The notes under the pieces are model-generated. The model was given only the letters and a program-made list of their open reading frames with translations, made no database searches and was not told the DNA's origin. Below are positions 9,387 through 16,901 of a stretch of DNA of 64,000 nt, one piece after another; positions within the stretch are counted from its first letter, which is position 1; every line of letters begins with the position of its first letter. Position numbers and translations under genes: made by a program. The DNA comes from an uncultured Lachnospiraceae bacterium (GTDB lineage: Bacteria; Bacillota; Clostridia; Lachnospirales; Lachnospiraceae): contig CAJTPS010000008.1 of the NCBI GenBank assembly GCA_910578555.1, forward strand, positions 89,199 through 153,198, in the 5' to 3' direction.

Positions 9387-10013
9387 ATGAGCATTGAACC
9401 CAATAACTGGAGACCATATGGTAAGATAATTTACCAGAAACAAAATTTCATAGTCAAGCAGGTAGCCATGCTGCCTGAAAAAGCAGCTGAATATGACAGT
9501 GCCCCCGGTTACACCTGCTGTCCGATTCAATCCTGGCAGCATACGGACTTACATAAGTTATTTGATGACTGGCGCAAACAATTTGCCAAAGCGTCGGGGA
9601 ATGGCATCTGCAAACGCATACCCTGTATCTGTTATCCTGACGCTATAACCTTCAGAACAGCTTATTTAGCCGGCCTAAAACACAGCACATTTATGAAATC
9701 CATGGAAGATAACATCTTTCGCGGATGGGAAAGCGCAAGGCTAGCTGCACATGATACCGTAACGAAGGCAACGAAGTCAAAAGAGTTGAAAGAGATCTGC
9801 AAAGTTATAGGATATCCGCCATTTATAATAGCAGCACTCGGCAAAGCGCTTCTCAAGTTTGAAGACGGAGATGCAATGCCGCTTATTGCCAGATTTTATG
9901 AGGAGCTGATCACAGGCATTCTCTGTATTCCTGTAGACAAGCTTGACGAACTGGCATTTAAGATTTCTGATAAAACATGGGAAGTCATTGATTCCACTGA
10001 ATTTAACTACTAA
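9387..10013 (+). CDS. Hypothetical protein, 208 residues
   Basis: Not recognised. It has its own promoter and a good ribosome site (CGGAGGACAAATT before ATG). The N-terminal third is Cys-rich (YTCCPIQSW, NGICKRIPCICYP), which might bind metal. The rest looks like a soluble alpha-helical fold (ELKEICKVIGYPPF, ALGKALLKFEDGDAM, DKLDELAFKIS). No signal peptide or membrane segment. It ends shortly before the displaced spmA fragment, so it may be a native neighbour of spmA or accessory DNA. The coding potential looks genuine (no internal stop, sensible composition), but function is unknown. Confidence 0.6.
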   Translation: MSIEPNNWRPYGKIIYQKQNFIVKQVAMLPEKAAEYDSAPGYTCCPIQSWQHTDLHKLFDDWRKQFAKASGNGICKRIPCICYPDAITFRTAYLAGLKHSTFMKSMEDNIFRGWESARLAAHDTVTKATKSKELKEICKVIGYPPFIIAALGKALLKFEDGDAMPLIARFYEELITGILCIPVDKLDELAFKISDKTWEVIDSTEFNY

Positions 10014-10086
10014 GATACCACTTTCCAATTATATATTCAGCCGGGAAGCGGTACCATAATCACCCTTGTCGCAATATCTTGTTATA

Positions 10087-10116
10087 AAAGCGGAGCGCCT
10101 TTATGCCCTCCGCTTT
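10087..10116 (-). terminator. Intrinsic terminator after the spmA fragment
   Basis: AAAGCGGAG and CTCCGCTTT form a 9-bp stem; on the minus strand it is followed by TTTT. It overlaps the stop of the spmA remnant and probably was the original spmA terminator. Confidence 0.7.
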
Positions 10117-10520
10117 CTCAAATCCCTCACCTTACAATACACCACCGCCGTCAGCGTACTGATAAATGTCGCCACGATCGCAGGCGCAATGATCCCCGCC
10201 GGATTTACGCTGCCGTACTGCTGCCTGTATGCGATCATATTCACCGGAATCAGCTGTAAAGAAGAAATGTTTAATATTAAGAAAGTACACATTTCATTAC
10301 TTGCAACGCGTTCCTTCACATCACCTTTTCCCGTTTCATCCCGGTCTCCATGACATCGCCGGCATTCTGCAGGGTCATCCCGCCTACGCCTCTTCCGGTC
10401 GTCATATTCCCGCTCATTATCTCCTGTCCCTTCTGCCTGCGTCGTCCGCCGCCTGCCGGGACATATCCCGGCGTCCCCCGCTCTTCCTCCAGCTTCGCCA
10501 GTTCCTCCATTGCCTTAAGC
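10101..10520 (-). pseudogene. spmA: Frameshifted 3' half of a second spmA
   Basis: The encoded pieces LKAMEELAKLEEERGTPGY and SNEMCTFLILNISSLQLIP match the C-terminal half of the intact SpmA at 13848-14480. About 80% of bases agree in the part compared, including an identical 19-base stretch at 10131-10149 and 13875-13893. A frameshift near 10317 separates the two pieces: the first frame stops at TGA 10318-10316 while homology continues in another frame from GTG 10319. Homology to spmA stops abruptly at the GCCTTAAG site near 10520, after which the sequence becomes AT-rich. No N-terminal half is present. It is a displaced, dead gene end. Confidence 0.85.
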
Positions 10521-10729
10521 CTGCCTTGTGTCAAGTTAGTGACACGAACTTTATGAAAGAATTTTTGAAACAGAAAATTTTGTGTTGTTGTCTGCCATTT
10601 CCCTAAACTTATTTTATAGCTTTACAAAACTTCAAATCTATAAAGCGTGCTTCGTATGCCTTTTTAATATCCTTATTGCCACTTTTTCTAAAACGAGGAG
10701 AAAATACAAACTTTTGCACTCACCTAAAT

Positions 10730-10911
10730 TTACTTTCCCTCAATAATCTTCTCCTCAACCATATACCCGTCACAGGCAAACATATAGTTCTTACAATAAT
10801 GCCAACTTATCTATACAAATACATTTTCTTAGCGCATTTCCCATAAAAATCAATTTCCCGCTTGCAGTTATCAGCAATTGGGAAATTATTTATGTTCTCA
10901 TTTGTTATCAT
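10730..10911 (-). pseudogene. Remnant of a small unknown gene
   Basis: Downstream of the three-gene island, a frame opens at ATG 10911 (MITNENINNFPIADNCK...) and stops after 34 codons. A second frame continues with WHYCKNYMFACDGYMVEEK and stops at 10730. Joined by one shift they would give one Cys-rich peptide of about 60 residues. No ribosome site is evident. The rest of 10520-10946 shows no gene: it is AT-rich, and a short inverted repeat GTGTCA...TGACAC (10528-10545) sits next to the spmA breakpoint. Weak evidence overall. Confidence 0.3.
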
Positions 10912-10945
10912 ATCAAGGCTTGTACATATATCCTATCCCAACCAG

Positions 10946-12142
10946 TTATATCTCTCCCCATTCTTTAGAAAGAGAAAATTGGTATGCCATATCAAAAGCA
11001 GAAACCGCCGCTCTATTAACATCGCAAATTTCCGTAAAATCCCTATCCTGCCCTCTAATGCCCCTATCTTTTAATCCAGATAATAACTGTTCTGCAGTTC
11101 CTAACATTGCTAAATAGGCATCCTTCGTTTCCTCATATGTTTCTCTAACGCTACTTTGACATTGCTTTCTCAAACAATAAAGATAATGTCTGAACGCCTC
11201 TTTCTCACTAAAACCTGTAGACGTTGGCAAGCTATCACCGAAAAGCATATCACTATATGGATTCTTCATTATTTCCGGCGGTTCCATCCTGTTTAATAAA
11301 TTCATTCGATTAGCAATATCCAAAAAGGGAATCTTATACTCTGATAATGCTTGGGGACAATAATACCATACTGCCCGACGGCTAGGTTGCTTTTCTTCTA
11401 TTGTTTCAAAATGCTCTGGTTTAAACCAGCGAAGATTTAAATAATTTCCTGATGCCACAGCATCACATTTTGCTAATGCCATACATAATAATTGATGGCT
11501 GGCATATCCTACAATAACTTTCTTGTGCTGTCTCTTAATTCCTGCTACCAATGACATGATATTAGAAACCCACAGAGGTTTATCAACCAAATAATAATTC
11601 TGTGGATGTTCACAAACAATATATACTCCTGTTATATCCCACTCCTCCACAAAAGCTACTACTTGTTCAATTTGATTTTCGTCATTGGTTACGTCGCTGG
11701 ATAGTGCAATTGTATGTATATATTCCATATTTGGCGCATATTTCATCGCACTCTCTATAATCATCTTCTGAACTTTATTCCACAAGCCATCTATCCGTTT
11801 TGCTGTATTTGTCGGCAAAAGAAATGCCTCAGAATCAATGTCTTTATTTAGCTCCGCCAATCCCAACACCACTTTATCAAACTGTCCCGCCTCTAAGGCT
11901 GTAATATCTTCATTTGGCCAATAGCTATATTCTGATAATTTTTTGTGAAATTTTCTTGGGTAATAGAGTTGTGGATCAATAAGAACTCTACCGTTCTTTT
12001 TATGTACTTTATCTGAATAATTTCTTATATTTTTAGGGACAATATTCATTGGACTTAAAACGACCGTCCCATTCCCAAAATCTTCTAAATGCTCTATTGC
12101 AAGTTTTCCGGTATTATGCCCCATTTGTATATATAATTCCAT
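10946..12142 (-). CDS. Unknown protein with TIM-barrel-like pattern, third gene of island
   Basis: 398 residues, not recognised. Eight hydrophobic strands alternate with helices over about 280 residues: LYIQMG, TVVLSP, VLIDPQ, AFLLPT, IHTIALS, GVYIVCE, KVIVGYA and AVASGNY. This looks like a (beta/alpha)8 barrel; the arrangement recalls tRNA-guanine transglycosylase-like barrels, but that is only a fold guess. A helical C-terminal part follows (ETYEETKDAYLAMLGTAEQLL). No signal peptide. It starts 12 bases after the kinase stop, so the two are co-transcribed. It could be the kinase substrate or an effector; nothing in the sequence decides this. Confidence 0.75.
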   Translation of the reverse strand: MELYIQMGHNTGKLAIEHLEDFGNGTVVLSPMNIVPKNIRNYSDKVHKKNGRVLIDPQLYYPRKFHKKLSEYSYWPNEDITALEAGQFDKVVLGLAELNKDIDSEAFLLPTNTAKRIDGLWNKVQKMIIESAMKYAPNMEYIHTIALSSDVTNDENQIEQVVAFVEEWDITGVYIVCEHPQNYYLVDKPLWVSNIMSLVAGIKRQHKKVIVGYASHQLLCMALAKCDAVASGNYLNLRWFKPEHFETIEEKQPSRRAVWYYCPQALSEYKIPFLDIANRMNLLNRMEPPEIMKNPYSDMLFGDSLPTSTGFSEKEAFRHYLYCLRKQCQSSVRETYEETKDAYLAMLGTAEQLLSGLKDRGIRGQDRDFTEICDVNRAAVSAFDMAYQFSLSKEWGEI

Positions 12143-12154
12143 ATTGATTCTCCC

Positions 12155-12997
12155 TTAATTATAAATAAATGTAGGCTTCGCCGCATTCAGCCAGCCTAAT
12201 GCTTGTTCAGCCGTCTTGGGTCTTCTGGATGGATACTTACCCATCATTGTACTTAGCAAAGCCATAAACTGACTTTGGCTGTCCCCCTTAATCACATACT
12301 GCACTGGCGTAATAGTTTCTGTCTTTTGTAAAACTTCAAGTGCACTAGCAGAGCCTTCCCTAAACGGATTAGTTCCTGTAATGCATTCATATGTTACTAC
12401 TCCTAGAGAAAAAATATCTGCTCTGGAATCAATCTCCTTTTTCAAGTTATTGAATTGTTCCGGTGCAGAATACCCAGGTGTATGTGGGCCCATAAGTGCT
12501 CCCGTTTTTGTCAATGAATCTGCTCCTATTATTCTCGCAATTCCAAAATCAAGGAAATACACCTTTCCCGCTTTTGTACGAATAATGTTTTCTGGCTTTA
12601 TATCTCTATGTACAATTTTTCTCTTTTCTAAATTTACAATAAAATTTAAACCTTGCTCCAAAAAATACACTGCATCTTCCAATGAAAATCTCATTCCTCG
12701 ATTAAGAGACTGTCTTAATTCTGTTCCCAAAATTTTTTCTTCTATAATGTATAAAGTCTCTGAGCCCTCATATTCAACAGTTCCCTTATCATATATTTGC
12801 GGAATCATCGGCAAATCCAATGTTTTCTCAATCTCTATTTCTCGCAAAGCTCTTGGATCATTTAATTGAAAATATAATTTAACCACACTTTCCCCATAAA
12901 CTTTATGACTCCCTTCAAAAACAACTTTTTGGCCACCACGCTTTAATAGATTCACATTATCAAATTCTTCTGTGCAGATATCTTGAAATGTTTTCAT
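12155..12997 (-). CDS. Ser/Thr protein kinase, second gene of island
   Basis: 280 residues, a soluble Hanks-type kinase domain with no membrane anchor, PASTA or other sensor. Key residues are present: the nucleotide-loop region LKRGGQKVVFEG, VAIK-type Lys40 in VVKLYF, Glu in REIEIE near 53, catalytic HRDIKPEN (130-137), DFG (150-152), APE (178-180) and RADIFSLG (192-199). It should therefore be active. Because there is no sensor region, partners encoded next to it probably control it. It is preceded by the nuclease-like gene (18-base gap) and followed by the TIM-barrel-like gene (12-base gap). Codon use is AT-rich compared with the flanking host genes. Confidence 0.9.
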   Translation of the reverse strand: MKTFQDICTEEFDNVNLLKRGGQKVVFEGSHKVYGESVVKLYFQLNDPRALREIEIEKTLDLPMIPQIYDKGTVEYEGSETLYIIEEKILGTELRQSLNRGMRFSLEDAVYFLEQGLNFIVNLEKRKIVHRDIKPENIIRTKAGKVYFLDFGIARIIGADSLTKTGALMGPHTPGYSAPEQFNNLKKEIDSRADIFSLGVVTYECITGTNPFREGSASALEVLQKTETITPVQYVIKGDSQSQFMALLSTMMGKYPSRRPKTAEQALGWLNAAKPTFIYN

Positions 12998-13015
12998 AAG
13001 TGAATTACCTTCCTG

Positions 13016-13741
13016 CTACTGACATACTGCCATTTTGCCTATCCATTCATTGAATTGTAAAGATAAATAACTTGATGGCAATTTAAATTTCTGTGCCTCT
13101 ACTACTTTCTTAAATCCCTTACGTTTACAATATAACCCCGTGCCCTGTTTTTCGAAACTTTTTATTGTATTATTTTGTGGATTCGCAGTATTAACTAATG
13201 CATACGATTGAGAAGCAAACCATGTATTAACCAAAGACTGTTCTGCAACTCTTTTCATATCTGATATTTTCGCTTCCACAGATACTAATTTCTTTATATG
13301 ATATATATTCTTCACATCTACAGGCTGCCACATTCCCAACGCACGGCGTATCATCTTCGCATCCAACAATTTCTCAATCGCTTCCAAAACAACCTTCTCA
13401 GGCAACTTGAGCCTTGCCAATAAATTTACTCCAGTACATCCTCCCGACATCATTAGATATGACAACACTTTCAAATCATTTGTATCTAGTTTTTCCCTTT
13501 CATCTGACCAATCGTCAATTATTTTAGCCGAATATGATGCAAATACAATATCAGGGAAACCTGATGCAATTTGTGGTTCTATGAATACAGCCAAATTATT
13601 CATTTTATTATTTTTCAAAAAGTTATGAACATAATAATCAATAAATTCTTTTACTAACTCTAACTCTTCACCTTCTGTCACAGACCTTGTATATAATCCT
13701 ATATTCTTTACATCATGATCCAACATCATTACTTTTTCCAT
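13016..13741 (-). CDS. PD-(D/E)XK nuclease-like protein with nested winged helix, first gene of island
   Basis: 241 residues. I read a restriction-endonuclease-like core: Glu55, Asp64 in SGFPDIVFA, Glu156-Ala-Lys158 in VSVEAK, and a following helix with Gln168 (RVAEQSLVNTW), the usual E-D-ExK-Q order. Between the Asp strand and the ExK strand lies a helix-turn-helix (about 85-135: NDLKVLSYLMMSGGCTGVNLLARL). The protein may thus bind DNA through the inserted winged helix and cut it, or use the dead-nuclease fold for recognition only. The family is not named here because no full-length relative is recognised. It is the first gene of the operon, behind its own promoter. Confidence 0.75.
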   Translation of the reverse strand: MEKVMMLDHDVKNIGLYTRSVTEGEELELVKEFIDYYVHNFLKNNKMNNLAVFIEPQIASGFPDIVFASYSAKIIDDWSDEREKLDTNDLKVLSYLMMSGGCTGVNLLARLKLPEKVVLEAIEKLLDAKMIRRALGMWQPVDVKNIYHIKKLVSVEAKISDMKRVAEQSLVNTWFASQSYALVNTANPQNNTIKSFEKQGTGLYCKRKGFKKVVEAQKFKLPSSYLSLQFNEWIGKMAVCQ

Positions 13742-13801
13742 ATCATACCCCGTTTTGTCCTCTGAATAGGTGTTCCTTATTTTCCATCTTTTCTTTGTAC
13801 A

Positions 13802-13838
13802 ATTATATCAATAGAATCTTTAAAAAGCAATTGATATA
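13802..13838 (-). promoter_or_regulatory. Promoter of the island operon inside an inverted repeat
   Basis: On the minus strand TTGCTT (13830-13825) and TATAAT (13807-13802) have a 17-bp spacer. A perfect 9-bp inverted repeat (TATATCAAT at 13804-13812, ATTGATATA at 13830-13838) spans the -10 and -35, so a dimeric regulator could cover the promoter. Confidence 0.6.
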
Positions 13839-13847
13839 TTGGCAAAT

Positions 13848-14480
13848 TCACCTATACCCCTTTCTATTCTTCATCTTACAATACACCACCGCCACCCCCG
13901 TACTTACCGCCGTCGCCACAATCGCCGGCGCAATGATCCCCGCCGGGTTCACGCTCCCATACTGACTCCTATAGGCAATCATATTTACAGGTATCAACTG
14001 CAGGGAAGAAATATTCAAAATCAAAAACGTACACATCTCATTGCTGGCAATCCGTTCTCGCTTTCCAACTATACCCTTGCCATCATCCAAGTATGCCGGA
14101 TTCCCCCGTTCCACCTCCAGTTTCGCCAATTCCTCCATTGCCTTAAGCCCCGCCGGTGTACATGCCCAGCCAAGCCCCAGCACATTCGCGATGAGATTCG
14201 TTGATATATACTCCCTTGCCGGATGCCCCTTCGGAATCCGCGGAAACAGGAAACTGATAAACGGCTGTATTCCCCGCGTCAGTTTCGCAATCAGACCGGA
14301 TTTCTGCGCGATCTCCATGAGTCCGACCCAGAGCGCCATCACACCGATCATCGTAATGCACAGGGAAACCGCATCCCCCGCGGAATCCAGCGCCGCATTC
14401 GTGACGTCCGCCATCCTTCCGGTTATAGCGCCGTATATTACTCCGATTAAAATCATCCCAGCCCAGATATAGTTCAACAT
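13848..14480 (-). CDS. spmA: Spore maturation protein A
   Basis: 210 residues from ATG 14480 (a TTG two codons upstream is possible). It has four to five membrane helices and the nucleoside-transporter Gate-type motif of SpmA (NLIANVLGLGWACTPAGLKAMEEL, read in parts; NPAGIIAPAIVAT near the end). Family role: spore core dehydration and heat resistance, acting with SpmB in the forespore or mother-cell membrane. No spmB lies next to it. Its 3' half is repeated in degraded form at 10101-10520, so something was inserted downstream of or within the old gene. Its last codons lie immediately next to the AT-rich island promoter. Confidence 0.9.
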   Translation of the reverse strand: MLNYIWAGMILIGVIYGAITGRMADVTNAALDSAGDAVSLCITMIGVMALWVGLMEIAQKSGLIAKLTRGIQPFISFLFPRIPKGHPAREYISTNLIANVLGLGWACTPAGLKAMEELAKLEVERGNPAYLDDGKGIVGKRERIASNEMCTFLILNISSLQLIPVNMIAYRSQYGSVNPAGIIAPAIVATAVSTGVAVVYCKMKNRKGYR

Positions 14481-14490
14481 AGGCAAAAGC

Positions 14491-14521
14491 AGGCATGCCT
14501 ATAGAAATTATACGCATGCCT
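14491..14521 (-). promoter_or_regulatory. Candidate spmA control site
   Basis: AGGCATGC (14491-14498) and GCATGCCT (14514-14521) are perfect inverted arms around a TATAAT (minus strand, 14512-14507). It lies 11 bp upstream of the spmA ATG, so it could be a promoter with an operator. A sporulation sigma factor may read this gene instead; not resolvable here. Confidence 0.4.
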
Positions 14522-14629
14522 TATCCTTCTTTTTTACTATATAATTATGCCTGCCCGCACAGCAGTATGCACTTTCTTCTGTCGGTACATACCACTTTTT
14601 ATCACGTCATTACACTCGCCTTTCAGCTT

Positions 14630-15463
14630 CTACCCTTTCACCGCACCGGACGTCATCCCGTTAACAAAGAATTTCATCAGGCAGAAATAGAGAATAACAA
14701 TCGGCACGGCTATGAATACTGATCCCGCCGCAAACCGCGCGAACTCCGTATCCCCCAGATTCATCAGTCCTACCGCTACCGTATAGAGATCCTTTTCCTT
14801 CAATAAGAGCTTCGGCAGGATAAAGTCGCTCCACGGAAACACGAAACTGGTCAACGCCGTATACACAATGATCGGCAGCGAAAGCGGCAGGTTGATCTTA
14901 TAGAACACCTGGAAGTTGGTCGCACCGTCGATCCGTGCAGCCTCGTCTATGGAGATCGGTATCGTGTCGAAGAAGCCCTTCTGCGTCAGATACCCCATCG
15001 GCGCGTTGGCGCTGTAGATCAGGATCAGCCCCCACATTTTATTGATCAGTCCGAACTGCGTCATAATAATATAGACCGCGATCATACCCATGAAAGAAGG
15101 AAACATTCCCAGCACCAGGGTCGTCTTCATAATCATCTTTCTGCCGCTAAACTGAAATCGTGACATCGTGTACGCCGTCAGAATGACCAGGAAGCTTCCG
15201 ATCAGACAACTCATCACGGCAATGAACAGCGTGTTGCGAAACCACTGCGGATAGTTATACATTTCCGTATCCGTAAACAGATTACGGAAAGTATCCAGAC
15301 TGTATTCCTGCGGGAAGAACCCCTTAAAGGAATAGATAGAACCGGACTTACTGAAGGAAGCCAGTATCAGCCACAGACACGGAAACAGGAATATAAAGCA
15401 GACCGCAATCAATATGATATGGGTCAGCGCCGTATCGATCATACGCACCGTTTTTCTCTTCAT
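14630..15463 (-). CDS. Maltodextrin ABC transporter permease, MalG type
   Basis: 277 residues with six membrane helices and the EAA loop EAARIDGATNFQVFYKINLP, which contacts the ATPase. It begins ATGA-overlapped with the MalF-type gene upstream (stop 15460), so the two are translationally coupled. It forms the inner-membrane channel with MalF for maltose/maltodextrin uptake. No ATP-binding subunit is encoded in the locus; such systems commonly share an MsmK-type ATPase from elsewhere. Substrate is inferred from the GH13 gene in the same operon. Confidence 0.9.
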   Translation of the reverse strand: MKRKTVRMIDTALTHIILIAVCFIFLFPCLWLILASFSKSGSIYSFKGFFPQEYSLDTFRNLFTDTEMYNYPQWFRNTLFIAVMSCLIGSFLVILTAYTMSRFQFSGRKMIMKTTLVLGMFPSFMGMIAVYIIMTQFGLINKMWGLILIYSANAPMGYLTQKGFFDTIPISIDEAARIDGATNFQVFYKINLPLSLPIIVYTALTSFVFPWSDFILPKLLLKEKDLYTVAVGLMNLGDTEFARFAAGSVFIAVPIVILYFCLMKFFVNGMTSGAVKG

Positions 15464-16785
15464 CGGAAGGTATCCTCCTCTCTGTAGGATGTGCTGTTCG
15501 TGTAGATCAGCAGGGAAATCAACGACGTAATAATGAAAATAACCAGACTGATCGTCGCGCCCACATTATAATAATTATTGTTGATCGACAGGTTATACAG
15601 CCAGTTGATCAGGAGGTCGGTATCACTTGCGAGGAAGTAACCGTCTATGTACAGCCCGCCGCGCAGGAAGAAAAAGATTCCGAAATTGTTAAAGTTCCCG
15701 ATAAACTGTGAAATCAGAACCGGCGTCGTGGAGAACAGGACAAACGGCAGCGTGATATGCCTGAACTGTTGAAAAGCATTGGCGCCGTCAATTCTCGCCG
15801 ATTCCATCTGGCTGGCATCCCTGTTGGAAAGAATGCCGGTTGCCAGTAACATAATGGACGGTACGCTGATCCATGCATTGATCGTAAATCCGATGATTCT
15901 TGCCATCCACTTCGCATCGATATCCAGGAATCCCACCGCGCGGTGTCCCATGCCTGTAATAATCTGGTTCACGGGACCGCCGTAGGAAAACATGAACTTA
16001 AAGCCAAGCAGCGTGATAAATCCCGGCACCGCATATGCAAGCATGGGAAAAGCTCTCCAGAATGCCTTGCCCTTAACGCAGTCTTTATTGAGTAACAGCG
16101 CCAGCCCGAGTCCCGCGAAATAATTGACTGCCGTGGAAACCACTGCCCACATCAGGTTCCACACTAATATTCTGGTAAAAGTCGGCGCAAACTGCGACAG
16201 CGTTGCCACCTGCACAAAATTATCCACACCCACCCAGTCTACCAGCTTAGGCGGCACCGTACTGCCTCCGTAATTGGTGAACGCAATCAGAATCATAAAG
16301 ACAATAGGTAATATATTAAAGACACATACCCCGACGATCGGCAGAACCAAAACTGTCTTATAAAACTTCCGGTCCAGAAACTGCTTCAACTCTTCCCGGA
16401 ATCCCGCCGGTCTGCCGCCTCTTTCACATAACTTCTGCGTCTCGTAGGCGTCCTTGATATTAGACAGATAGCAGTACACAAGAAAAAGCATCGCGATAAC
16501 AGACAGGATTCCCATCAGCAGCATGACTACGGAATTATCTCCCTCGATACCGAGCCACGTATCCGCTTCCTGCGTCCCAAGCGTAAATAATCCGATCAGG
16601 TCGCGGATGCCCCGGCGCACGAAATATGCAACAGCCATTGCCAGCACTGCGAGGTAACACAGCCCTTTGCCGACCTGCCCGTACAGCATCTGTCCGAGCC
16701 CCATCACGCACATACTCAGTTTTACATTCCTGCCGGCTGTTTTTATCAAATTCTGCACTGTATTTTTTCTATCACCTATTTTCAT
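15460..16785 (-). CDS. Maltodextrin ABC transporter permease, MalF type
   Basis: 441 residues from ATG 16785, chosen because GGGAGG lies seven bases upstream (an in-frame start at 16905 would lack this and adds a non-membrane extension). Eight or so membrane helices; the N-terminal extra helices are typical of MalF-like permeases of Gram-positives. The EAA loop appears as ESARIDGANAFQQFRHITLP. It pairs with MalG and the binding protein encoded immediately upstream (gap of about 116 bases, no gene in it). Confidence 0.9.
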   Translation of the reverse strand: MKIGDRKNTVQNLIKTAGRNVKLSMCVMGLGQMLYGQVGKGLCYLAVLAMAVAYFVRRGIRDLIGLFTLGTQEADTWLGIEGDNSVVMLLMGILSVIAMLFLVYCYLSNIKDAYETQKLCERGGRPAGFREELKQFLDRKFYKTVLVLPIVGVCVFNILPIVFMILIAFTNYGGSTVPPKLVDWVGVDNFVQVATLSQFAPTFTRILVWNLMWAVVSTAVNYFAGLGLALLLNKDCVKGKAFWRAFPMLAYAVPGFITLLGFKFMFSYGGPVNQIITGMGHRAVGFLDIDAKWMARIIGFTINAWISVPSIMLLATGILSNRDASQMESARIDGANAFQQFRHITLPFVLFSTTPVLISQFIGNFNNFGIFFFLRGGLYIDGYFLASDTDLLINWLYNLSINNNYYNVGATISLVIFIITSLISLLIYTNSTSYREEDTFR

Positions 16786-16901
16786 AGTAACCTCCCTGAT
16801 TTCGCTCAAAATTACGGGAAGAATGCTGCCTGCAGCAAGTCCGCTCTGCGGACGGTTCTTCTGTGTAAACAGCATTTTCGTTTGCACTGTGATTGGTACT
16901 T

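Noticed and set aside
12381..12869. 162-codon plus-strand frame over the kinase gene
   Set aside because: Antisense shadow of a clearly conserved kinase; composition is not protein-like.
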